This document shows, piece by piece, positions 1 to 6,121 of a stretch of DNA of 6,335 nt. Each line of letters begins with the position of its first letter. Position 1 is the stretch's first letter. The DNA comes from Thermococci archaeon (GTDB lineage Archaea; Methanobacteriota_B; Thermococci; Thermococcales; Thermococcaceae). The stretch covers positions 1 to 6,335 of the forward strand of contig QMUB01000080.1 in NCBI GenBank assembly GCA_003663695.1, read 5' to 3'. The notes under the pieces were generated by a model. That model ran no database searches. It worked only from the letters and a program-made list of their open reading frames with translations, and was not told the DNA's origin. The position numbers and the translations under genes were made by a program.

Positions 1-445
1 ATGGTTCCCGAGAAGGGGAGGGGATTACTTTATCTCCCTCTATCCAGAACTCTCCCTCTTCCGTTATCGCTCTCTTCCATATGGGAACCCTCTTCTTGAC
101 CTCGTCTATGTCCCACCTGCATGCATCGAAAGCTTCTCCACGGTGTTTTGCTGCCGCTATTATTAAAATCGTGTTCTCTCCTATCTCGAGTTCACCGTAG
201 CGGTGCCATATGAGGATTTCTTCTATTGGAAATCTGTCCAGAGCTTCCTTTCTTATCCGCTTCATCTCTTCAAGCGCCATCTCATCGTAGGCTTCATATA
301 TGAGCTTTTTTACCTTTCTCCCGTGGCTCTCTTCCCTGACCTTCCCCAGAAAGAACACTAATCCTCCTGTTGCAGTTGAGGAAACCAGGCTAGCGGCTTC
401 ATCAAAATTGAAGTCCTCTGGTTTTTTGAAGAGCTTCACCAGCAT
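1..445 (-). CDS. moaE: Molybdopterin synthase catalytic (large) subunit MoaE, 3' end cut by the window edge
   Basis: MoaE, with the thiocarboxylated small subunit MoaD, transfers sulfur to precursor Z to make the molybdopterin dithiolene in the cytoplasm. The frame is open for 148 codons from ATG at 445 to the window edge, close to the usual family length of about 150, so only a few codons should be missing. Visible family features are the TGGLVFFLGKVRE segment (residues 26-38), HRYGEL (81-86), the KHR motif (100-102) and the active-site region KKRVPIWKR (117-125), whose lysines 117/118 and 124 correspond to the catalytic lysines of E. coli MoaE, followed by EEGEFWIEGD. The start is supported by GGTGG at 454-450, four bases upstream. 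It is transcribed divergently from the operon that carries mobA. In Thermococcales the product probably feeds tungsten-pterin enzymes such as aldehyde ferredoxin oxidoreductases (family knowledge, not seen here). Confidence 0.93.
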   Translation of the reverse strand, partial: MLVKLFKKPEDFNFDEAASLVSSTATGGLVFFLGKVREESHGRKVKKLIYEAYDEMALEEMKRIRKEALDRFPIEEILIWHRYGELEIGENTILIIAAAKHRGEAFDACRWDIDEVKKRVPIWKRAITEEGEFWIEGDKVIPSPSREP

Positions 446-543
446 TTTCCCACCTATCCCAATTAAGCTCCAACATTAAAAACCCTTGCGACACTATCAG
501 AAACTTTTAATTATCTTTATGATATTCAAATTCGGGGAACACC
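446..543. promoter_or_regulatory. Divergent promoter region between moaE and the TrkA-C operon
   Basis: This 98-base A/T-rich gap separates two divergent genes. On the plus strand, CTTTTAATTA at 504-513 is a TATA candidate. It would place the start of transcription near 535, giving a very short leader, which fits the absence of a good Shine-Dalgarno before the ATG at 544 (only GGGGAAC is seen). The same A/T tract, read on the minus strand as AAAGATAATTAAAAG (518-504), could serve moaE with a leader of about 40 bases. A second minus-strand candidate is TTTTTAAT at 482-475, but it would start transcription within the moaE Shine-Dalgarno. Element assignments are by eye. Confidence 0.45.
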
Positions 544-1329
544 ATGATAGCACTTGTGTCCTTCCTCCTCGTAATACTCTCTTCGATATTGATAGTGAGA
601 ATTGGGGCGGTTGCCCTTGAAATGACGGGATTATCCAGGGATATTGCTTCATTTCAGGCTCATTCCGCTTTTTCCGGAACAGGCTTCACGACGTCGGAAT
701 CGGAGTATGTGATTTCGCATCCTGTAAGACGGAGAATAATAAGGACCCTTATGTTTTTGGGGAGCGCAGGGATAACCTCGGCAATAGCCACTCTGGTTCT
801 CACGTTTGTAGGCAAAAGCGCCGAAGAGGCCCAATTAAGCCTTCTATTTCTTGCCATTGGATTGGTGTTCCTCTTCCTGTTTTCCAGATCCAAGCTGATA
901 GAGAGAGCTATGAAGCGGCTCATAAAGAGGATGCTCTCCCGCTTCACATCCCTTAAAATCTACGACTATAATCAGCTGCTCGGTTTGAGCAAGGGATATT
1001 CTATAGCAGAGATAAGGGTGAGAAAGAAGAGCTGGTTGGCAAACAAGACGTTGAGGGAACTGCAGCTCAACAAAGAAGGGATTCTTGTTTTGGGAATATA
1101 CAGGAAGGTAAATGGAAAAGAAGCGTTCTTAGGTGCTCCGAGCAGTGAGACCAAGATACTACCGGGAGATGTTCTCGTTTGTTATGGCCCCGAGGAGATT
1201 GTGTTTGCACTCTCAAGGAGGATTAAAGGTATAAGTGGTAAAGTTGAGCATGAGGAAGCTGTGGAAAAAGCCAGGGTTAGGAAAATGCAGGAGGAGATGG
1301 AGCTTGGAATAAAGGAGGGATATACATGA
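544..1329 (+). CDS. Membrane protein with C-terminal TrkA-C (RCK-C) domain
   Basis: This 261-residue protein probably has three membrane helices (about 2-22, 66-88 and 96-115), then a basic linker (116-135), a cytoplasmic TrkA-C/RCK-C type domain (about 150-226; pattern ..IAEIRVRKKSWLANKTLREL.. to ..ILPGDVLVCYG..), and a charged, probably helical tail (232-261). TrkA-C domains regulate cation transporters, and some bind cyclic di-AMP or other small ligands. The loop between helices 1 and 2 contains SAFSGTGFTTSE (41-52), which resembles the glycine-containing pore loops of Trk/Ktr potassium transporters. An ion channel or transporter-like role is inferred, not shown. The start codon has only a weak Shine-Dalgarno. 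It is the first gene of an operon, and its TGA overlaps the next ATG by four bases (ATGA, 1326-1329). No Rossmann RCK-N domain is present, so it is not a complete TrkA. Confidence 0.85.
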   Translation: MIALVSFLLVILSSILIVRIGAVALEMTGLSRDIASFQAHSAFSGTGFTTSESEYVISHPVRRRIIRTLMFLGSAGITSAIATLVLTFVGKSAEEAQLSLLFLAIGLVFLFLFSRSKLIERAMKRLIKRMLSRFTSLKIYDYNQLLGLSKGYSIAEIRVRKKSWLANKTLRELQLNKEGILVLGIYRKVNGKEAFLGAPSSETKILPGDVLVCYGPEEIVFALSRRIKGISGKVEHEEAVEKARVRKMQEEMELGIKEGYT

Positions 1330-2450
1330 AGGTAGGCTTAATTGTTAACCCCATTGCAGGTATGGGGGGTAAGGTTGCGTTAAAAGGTACGGACGGAGTT
1401 GTTGAAGAAGCCATTAGGAGAGGAGCCAAACCCATAGCCCTCGATTTAGCAAAACTCTTTTTAAACGAGCTTTCACACTATGAGGAGAACGACTTTGAGT
1501 TTATAACTGGAGCGAGGGAGCTTGGCGAATATGCATTCGAGGGTTTTAACTTTAAATACGAGGTTTTGAGGCACAGGGATTTTGGTTATAAGGATGTTCT
1601 GGGATTTAAAATTCCGGATACTAGTAGCGATGACACGAAAATACTTGCAAAGCTCATGGTAAGGGAGGTGGACATAATACTCTTTGCAGGAGGCGATGGC
1701 ACTGCCAGGGATGTATACTTAGCTATCGACAATAGGAAGCCTATTTTAGGCATTCCAACGGGTGTAAAGATGTTTTCGGGTGTTTTTGCAGCGTCTCCGG
1801 AAAATGCTGCCAAAATCCTTGTGGCATTCCTCAATGGGCAGGCACAAATTGTGGAACGGGAGATAATGGATCTCGATGAGGATGCTTTCAGGCATGATGA
1901 ACTTAAGCCAAAACGCTATGGGAAAGCGCTGACACCCTATGTTGAGCTTCTGATTCAAGGTGCCAAGGAACCCTCTAAAACTGATGAAAGGGAAGATGTG
2001 GAGGCGATAATTGAAGCTCTCTATGAGGAGCTTGAGGATGGTGTGTATTTTTTGGGAGCGGGTTCAACCGTTAAGAGATTGAAGGATATGCTGGGTATAA
2101 GTGGAACACTTTTAGGTGTTGATATCGTGAAGGTAAAAGACGGGAAAGGAAAACTCTTGGTGAAGGATGCCCAGGAAAAGGATTTGCTCAGATTCATCGA
2201 TAAGAACCCCAAAATCATTGTAACCGTCATAGGTGGTCTTAATTTTCTCTTTGGACGTGGCAACCAGCAGTTCTCGGCTGATGTGTTAAGGAGGATTCCA
2301 AAGGAGAACATAATAATAGTTGCCACACCATCGAAGGTTCAGAAGCCCATAAGGGTCTATACGGGTGATAGGGAAGTGGATGAGATGCTCAGAGGTTATA
2401 TGAGAGTTAGAGTCTCGCCATGGGCTGAAAAAATGGTTAAAGTGATTTGA
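1326..2450 (+). CDS. NAD-kinase-like protein of the COG3199 family
   Basis: The 374-residue cytoplasmic protein begins with a Rossmann-like strand and glycine-rich turn (MKVGLIVNPIAGMGGKVALKG, residues 1-21). It carries the diacylglycerol/NAD kinase superfamily signature AGGDGT at 121-126, then GIPTGVKM at 142-149, which matches the nucleotide-binding region of the archaeal COG3199 group. A further conserved stretch, GGLNFLFGRGNQQFS, lies at 303-317. Classical NAD kinases phosphorylate the 2'-hydroxyl of NAD. COG3199 members are usually annotated as predicted ATP- or polyphosphate-dependent NAD kinases, and the true substrate may differ because the protein is longer and carries an insert (about 180-240) not typical of the core enzyme. 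Translation is well supported by AAAGGAGGGA seven bases before the ATG. It is the middle gene of the operon, and its TGA directly abuts the mobA ATG. Family placement is firm; substrate is uncertain. Confidence 0.85.
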   Translation: MKVGLIVNPIAGMGGKVALKGTDGVVEEAIRRGAKPIALDLAKLFLNELSHYEENDFEFITGARELGEYAFEGFNFKYEVLRHRDFGYKDVLGFKIPDTSSDDTKILAKLMVREVDIILFAGGDGTARDVYLAIDNRKPILGIPTGVKMFSGVFAASPENAAKILVAFLNGQAQIVEREIMDLDEDAFRHDELKPKRYGKALTPYVELLIQGAKEPSKTDEREDVEAIIEALYEELEDGVYFLGAGSTVKRLKDMLGISGTLLGVDIVKVKDGKGKLLVKDAQEKDLLRFIDKNPKIIVTVIGGLNFLFGRGNQQFSADVLRRIPKENIIIVATPSKVQKPIRVYTGDREVDEMLRGYMRVRVSPWAEKMVKVI

Positions 2451-3026
2451 ATGATAGCTGCAGCTCTTGCAGGAGGAGAATCAAAGCGTTTTGGAGGGGA
2501 CAAACTCCTATATTCTCTGGGAGGGAAACCCATCATTTTATACACTATTGAGCGCCTCTTATCTTCGAGTACAATTGAAGAAGTGGTTATAGTTTGCGGG
2601 GAGGATAAGCGGGCAAGGTATGAAAGGCTTGGATTCAGGGTTATCGTAGATGAGCTTAAGGTAGGGCCCGCCGGAGGTGTTCTCACGGCACTGAAGGAGC
2701 TCGGAGATGTCTTCATAGCTGGGGGTGACATGCCCCTGATAAACCCGAAATTTGTGGACCTTGTTGTAAAGCGTTTTTATGAGGATAAATGCGTTGTATG
2801 TGTTCCCCAGTGGAGCAACGGTTACCTTGAACCTCTTCATGCAGCATATTCAAAGAGCTTTGCGAGGGTTCTTGAGAGACGGATCGGAAAAGGAGATTAC
2901 TCATTAAATGGGGCTATCAGAGAGATCAATTTTTGTGGAATTGACGTGGAATTGCTCCCCGGAGAGTTCAGAGATGGCCTGTTCAACATAAATCGAAAAA
3001 GTGATTTAAAGAAGCTCCTTGGATAG
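2451..3026 (+). CDS. mobA: MobA-like molybdenum cofactor guanylyltransferase
   Basis: MobA joins GMP from GTP to the molybdopterin cofactor, forming the dinucleotide form used by many molybdenum enzymes. The 191-residue product is a typical single-domain NTP transferase of normal MobA length. It shows the N-terminal nucleotide-binding signature LAGGESKRFGGDK (6-18), VGPAGGVLTAL (71-81), the metal-binding GGDMP (91-95, with Asp93 the likely Mg ligand), EPLHAAY (127-133) and the C-terminal FNINRKSDL (178-186). Close relatives that transfer CMP (MocA) or act on other substrates are alternatives, but EPLHAAY and the FNIN tail favour MobA. The gene starts immediately after the upstream TGA, with GTGA five bases before the ATG lying inside the preceding coding sequence, so translation is likely coupled. 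Its last 21 bases overlap the end of the opposing acetyltransferase gene. Confidence 0.9.
   Translation: MIAAALAGGESKRFGGDKLLYSLGGKPIILYTIERLLSSSTIEEVVIVCGEDKRARYERLGFRVIVDELKVGPAGGVLTALKELGDVFIAGGDMPLINPKFVDLVVKRFYEDKCVVCVPQWSNGYLEPLHAAYSKSFARVLERRIGKGDYSLNGAIREINFCGIDVELLPGEFRDGLFNINRKSDLKKLLG
2986..3005 (-). terminator. Possible T-run terminator for the acetyltransferase/TPR operon
   Basis: Just past the minus-strand stop (3008-3006), the minus strand reads CACTTTTTCGATTTATG, with T5 at 3000-2996. Archaeal termination commonly uses such U-runs. It lies inside the 3' end of mobA. Short and weak; by eye only. Confidence 0.25.
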
Positions 3027-3923
3027 TATAACTTCCCGCTCGATTTTTGTATATTCGAGATCCTTTAGGTTTTCCTCTTCCTCCTCGGGAATGATGGTTT
3101 TTGCATGCTTAAAGCCAAGTTCTCTGGCTCTATTTCCTAGTAGAATCAGAGCATCTCTTGTATTTCCTCCCCATGCATAGAGGGTGACAGTTTCCTTTTC
3201 GAAGAAGCTCTCCTCCAGTATGTAGAGGTTACCCTCCAGAGTGCCGCTCTCGAAGTGGACACGATCATCTATTCCGGCTATTCTATCCTTAAATGCCGTG
3301 AACCAGTGATGGTAGGAGCTCTGGAACTTTCCCAAAATCATCTCCTTTTCTTTAACCTCCTCCCACGAAAATTCTCTTTTAACGGGGGAAGTGCTTTCCT
3401 CCGGGAACTTTGAGAGGTCAAAAGAGGCAAAAATCCCCGAATAGAGGATTTTATCGATTCCAAGCTTGGAATAGAATCCCATGGCACTCTTTTCGGGTAC
3501 CACTGTTAGAAGTTCACATCCTCTTTCTCTAGCTATTCTTTCTCCAAATTCAACAATTGCCCTCCCAATTCCCCTCTGCCTGAAATCCTTGTGAACTTCT
3601 AGAACGTCAAGGTGGGCTATTTTTCTCATTCTTCCATTAACTCGCTCCTTGCTTATCAGAATCTCCGCATTCCCAACGATCTTCCCATCAATTTCGGCAA
3701 CGAGAGGAATTTGGTTCTCGAGGAGGAGACTGTTAAGATGCACGGCACAGCTTTCAACGCTCATCCAGGGACCGCCATGGCGGTATCTATCCCTTATGGA
3801 AAGTTTCGCGTATTCTGATTTAATTTTTCCCGTTTCTGCAAAGCGATACCACACTTCAATGCCGGAACAGTGAACCCCCGTAATTCCCGAAGCATCTTCC
3901 AGCCTTGCCACCCTGATTTTCAT
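3006..3923 (-). CDS. GNAT-family N-acetyltransferase with a second, degenerate GNAT-like half
   Basis: This 305-residue cytoplasmic protein begins MKIRVARLEDASGI, the usual first strand and helix of a GCN5-related acetyltransferase. The acetyl-CoA pyrophosphate-binding motif RQRGIG is at 115-120, preceded by the strand AHLDVLEVHKDF (103-114) and followed by SAMGFYSKLGI (146-156), the normal end of a GNAT domain. The remaining 130 or so residues look like part of another GNAT fold (a strand, the helix NTRDALILLGNRARELGF at 254-271, a strand, then NLKDLEYTKIEREVIL) but without a Q/R-x-x-G-x-G motif. The acceptor substrate cannot be told. The ATG at 3923 was chosen because GGTGA lies exactly five bases upstream (3933-3929); a TTG at 3938 in the same frame would add five residues but has no such site. 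It lies 24 bases after the TPR gene, probably in one operon. Its end overlaps mobA by 21 bases. Confidence 0.88.
   Translation of the reverse strand: MKIRVARLEDASGITGVHCSGIEVWYRFAETGKIKSEYAKLSIRDRYRHGGPWMSVESCAVHLNSLLLENQIPLVAEIDGKIVGNAEILISKERVNGRMRKIAHLDVLEVHKDFRQRGIGRAIVEFGERIARERGCELLTVVPEKSAMGFYSKLGIDKILYSGIFASFDLSKFPEESTSPVKREFSWEEVKEKEMILGKFQSSYHHWFTAFKDRIAGIDDRVHFESGTLEGNLYILEESFFEKETVTLYAWGGNTRDALILLGNRARELGFKHAKTIIPEEEEENLKDLEYTKIEREVILSKELL
3038..3052 (+). terminator. Possible T-run terminator for the TrkA-C/NAD-kinase/mobA operon
   Basis: About 17 bases after the mobA stop, the plus strand has CGATTTTTGTATA (T5 at 3044-3048), inside the end of the opposing acetyltransferase gene. 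It could act as an archaeal U-run terminator, but the run is short, so this is only a candidate. Confidence 0.25.
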
Positions 3924-3947
3924 AGAAATCACCAGCAAAAGGAAAAA

Positions 3948-4901
3948 TCAAAATTCAGCTTCTCCCAAAAGTTGCACCAGATCAAGCAGTCTTCTGTCCT
4001 TTATCTTTGCAAGTATTTCCTTGACATCTTCCCCTTCCATTTTGCCCTCCTTGAAGAGTGCAATCGCTTTTACACCATTGAAGAACTCTGAAAGCTCTTT
4101 AAACGCCCTTGCAAACATGTCCATGTTCTCGTATATTACATCGAACCTGTCCTCAAGCATGAGCTGCCATATAACATCGAGCAGGGCATCAAAAGCAACA
4201 TCAAAGTATTCGCCGCTCTTGACCATTGCATAGAGGCATTCCTGAAGGGCAGCATCATAGTTCTCCTCATCTTCAAAGATTTCTTCATAAACCAAGTGAG
4301 CCTGTGCCAGTAGAACCGGTTTTTCCTGTATCTTTGGAAGGAGCTCAGCAACATCAGCTTTTGCCTCGCTCACCTCTCCATTCTCAAACTTCAGATATGC
4401 CAGATATATCAATGTGTGAAGGTATTCATCTTCATTTCCAAGACTTTCATATGCAGCTGCAGCCTTTTCCATAAGTTCCTTAGCTTTTTCATACTCTGTG
4501 AGCTCTTCATGGGCAAGTGCCATCTCATAGTAAACCTTTGCAATATTCTCCCTGTTTCCCCTTGCGGTCTCTTCCTCCAGGATCTCTCTAAAAAGTCCCA
4601 GCGCCTTCTCAACTTCGCCTATAAGTGCATACAAATCAGCCAGGTTGAACTTTGCCTCAAACGTGTCTTCATCAAGTGCCAGATTCTCAAATTCGCTTAT
4701 TTTATCCACACCCAAAAACTCCTGATAGATATAAACGACCAGTTTGTAGAGCTCATAGTTTTTGCTCTCCCTAGCCAGCTTTTCTGCTTCCTCCAAAATC
4801 TCTTCGAGTTCTTCATCTTCGAGTTCATCTGCTGCATAATAGAGGAGTTCTGCAACCTTCTTAGAATCCTTCATTTCCAAAGCTTTCTTTATTTCCTCCA
4901 T
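3948..4901 (-). CDS. Acidic tetratricopeptide-repeat (TPR) protein
   Basis: This 317-residue protein is soluble, very rich in Glu/Asp and almost wholly helical, with no signal peptide or membrane segment. TPR-like helix pairs of about 34-38 residues can be seen at roughly 81-114 (AKFNLADLYALIGEVEKALG), 118-155 (KVYYEMALAHEELTEYEKAK), 158-190 (YLAYLKFENGEVSEAKA) and 197-230 (AHLVYEEIFEDEENYDAALQ). More divergent helices lie on both sides. TPR arrays are protein-protein interaction scaffolds; the partner is unknown and no enzymatic motif is visible. Two ATGs two codons apart are possible, at 4907 and 4901. The latter is preferred because GAGG lies seven bases upstream, the same geometry as the GGAGG before the NAD-kinase gene; the ATG at 4907 is almost on top of that site. 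It is the first gene of a probable operon with the GNAT gene 24 bases downstream. Confidence 0.88.
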   Translation of the reverse strand: MEEIKKALEMKDSKKVAELLYYAADELEDEELEEILEEAEKLARESKNYELYKLVVYIYQEFLGVDKISEFENLALDEDTFEAKFNLADLYALIGEVEKALGLFREILEEETARGNRENIAKVYYEMALAHEELTEYEKAKELMEKAAAAYESLGNEDEYLHTLIYLAYLKFENGEVSEAKADVAELLPKIQEKPVLLAQAHLVYEEIFEDEENYDAALQECLYAMVKSGEYFDVAFDALLDVIWQLMLEDRFDVIYENMDMFARAFKELSEFFNGVKAIALFKEGKMEGEDVKEILAKIKDRRLLDLVQLLGEAEF

Positions 4902-5143
4902 GTTCATCCCTCACTTTAATCTATGTCTTGAAGCTATTTAACTTTATGGAGGTGAGGATCCCAATTGCACTACTATGGGGTGGCTGCACTAATGGCACTT
5001 AACGTACTGATTAAAGAATTAAAGTATCAAAAAGTCTAATTATTTCGTCCGCTTATAAATAATAACAGCGCCTTTACGGAAGGAGCAACCTTTTTAAGTA
5101 TCATGTCAGATTGTAAAATTGGCAATGTGGGTAGGTGAGAGCT
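4902..5143. promoter_or_regulatory. Divergent intergenic region between the TPR operon and the surface-protein operon
   Basis: This 242-base A/T-rich gap has no convincing gene. For the minus strand, a TATA candidate GTTAAATAG is at 4942-4934, preceded by ATAAA. Its spacing predicts a very short TPR leader, so an upstream CTTTAATTC (5024-5016) is an alternative. For the plus strand the best candidate is GCTTATAAATAATA (5051-5064), described separately. The middle holds a perfect plus-strand Shine-Dalgarno, GGAGGTGA (4948-4955), with no matching gene, and a small direct repeat, TGCACTA, at 4966-4972 and 4985-4991 (19-base period) that might be a regulator site. These readings are by eye. Confidence 0.4.
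5051..5064 (+). promoter_or_regulatory. TATA box candidate for the surface-protein operon
   Basis: TTATAAAT at 5053-5060 is the best match to an archaeal TATA element in the window. At about 26 bases it predicts a start near 5083 and a leader of about 60 bases. A second candidate, CCTTTTTAAGTA (5089-5100), would start near 5121 with a leader of about 22 bases. The two could be alternative promoters. Confidence 0.5.
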
Positions 5144-6121
5144 ATGAAAAAACTTGCTGTAATGATATTGGTACTGCTCTCCTTACCTGTGGTGCGCGCT
5201 TATGAGTTTACCTTCTCCCCCGACAACTACGGAATAATCGAGGAGCCCGCATTTTCTTGGGCCGACATGGGCAACACGACCTTTAAGTGGGATGGATATG
5301 AGCTCAACACGACCGGTTATCTCTACTGGGCAGGGATTCTCGTCTCGGCTCGGGGGAGATGTGCCTTTAGTGAAGAAATGGCAATTGTCGATGGCAGTGG
5401 AAGGAGGTTTTACACTGAATACGGCACATCGCCGACAAACGGAACCCTCTATCTGCCACTCTTTGAGGAAGATCTTTACCTATCTCATTATTATAACCTC
5501 AGCAGGGGCCCCTACACCTTTAACATCACATTGAAAGCTGAAAACTGTGAGGTCATGGTGAGAAAGTTTGTATTCGTTACATCTAGGGCTAATCCCAAAA
5601 CCCTCCCCCTGAAGCTAGTCCCTCCCTATGGATATCCCAAAAAAGAGCAGGCAATCCGGTCATTTGAGTTTGCGAACAAGACATACTGGAGAGAGTTTGA
5701 GCTGAACTTCACATACATTTACCGGGGAGGAAGCGAGGATGTTGTAAACGGCTGGAAGAGTGAGCCCTGTCCCATACTAAGCATCTCCAATGGGAAGATC
5801 TGTCTGGCTGAGAGGTACTGTGAGTGCTATGAGGAAAATGCATCTCTTTCTCCCGGAATTTACCGGGTTGAGCTTGGATTCAAAGAGGGTAATCTGTCCG
5901 TGAGGATTCTTGAAAAAGGGATAGTGTTTGAAAAATCCGTCCATGTCAGGCATCCACTATATCTCACATCCCTCAGAGGGGTTGCCGGGAACGTGAGCTT
6001 CCGCGGTGTAGAAGGAAATGCCTCCGAGCTCTTTGAAACCCCCAAGGATCGACAGGGATACCTTATATTTGCCATCGCACTTGTTATTGCCCTCATGATT
6101 GCCATGAGGTGGAGGATATGA
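5144..6121 (+). CDS. Exported, C-terminally membrane-anchored surface protein, unknown function
   Basis: I do not recognise this family. The 325-residue product has a signal peptide (KK, a hydrophobic stretch, and a likely cut after VVRA at residue 19) and a single C-terminal membrane helix (about 305-321) ending in RWRI. Most of the chain should therefore be outside the cell, held by the tail. The exterior part has six cysteines (73, 135, 209, 220, 226, 228), an even number suited to disulfides. It also has ten N-x-S/T sequons (44, 55, 118, 127, 178, 188, 232, 250, 283, 292), suggesting heavy glycosylation. It is rich in aromatic residues and predicted strands, like a beta-sandwich ectodomain. 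The ATG at 5144 was chosen because AGGTGA (5133-5138) lies five bases upstream; the in-frame GTG at 5135 lies within that site. Its TGA overlaps the start of a related gene (ATGA, 6118-6121), implying co-translation and a shared role. Confidence 0.8.
   Translation: MKKLAVMILVLLSLPVVRAYEFTFSPDNYGIIEEPAFSWADMGNTTFKWDGYELNTTGYLYWAGILVSARGRCAFSEEMAIVDGSGRRFYTEYGTSPTNGTLYLPLFEEDLYLSHYYNLSRGPYTFNITLKAENCEVMVRKFVFVTSRANPKTLPLKLVPPYGYPKKEQAIRSFEFANKTYWREFELNFTYIYRGGSEDVVNGWKSEPCPILSISNGKICLAERYCECYEENASLSPGIYRVELGFKEGNLSVRILEKGIVFEKSVHVRHPLYLTSLRGVAGNVSFRGVEGNASELFETPKDRQGYLIFAIALVIALMIAMRWRI

Noticed and set aside
1893..1945. Possible C/D-box small RNA (ATGATGA ... CTGA) on the plus strand
   Set aside because: It lies within conserved NAD-kinase-like coding sequence, lacks clear C'/D' boxes and terminal pairing, and such short motifs arise by chance.
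2396..2731. A 111-codon minus-strand frame opposite mobA
   Set aside because: It is Ser/Pro-rich, antisense to well-recognised mobA motifs, and has no family resemblance or start signal.
3923..3938. TTG at 3938 as the start of the acetyltransferase gene
   Set aside because: The GGTGA at 3933-3929 lies downstream of that TTG and is correctly spaced for the ATG at 3923, where the protein begins with the usual GNAT first strand.
4416..4919. A 167-codon open frame on the plus strand opposite the TPR gene
   Set aside because: It lies wholly antisense to the TPR gene apart from its last bases. It is rich in Phe, Cys, Ile and Leu, as expected from reading Glu/Lys-rich helical codons backwards, and has no Shine-Dalgarno.
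4946..5002. Resemblance of the mini-ORF text LLWGGCTNG to the N-terminus of NiFe-hydrogenase small subunits
   Set aside because: The similarity is limited to a few residues around one cysteine and the required second cysteine motif is absent.
5135..5143. GTG at 5135 as the start of the surface-protein gene
   Set aside because: The GTG is inside the AGGTGA Shine-Dalgarno of the ATG at 5144. Starting at 5144 gives a normal signal peptide beginning MKK.
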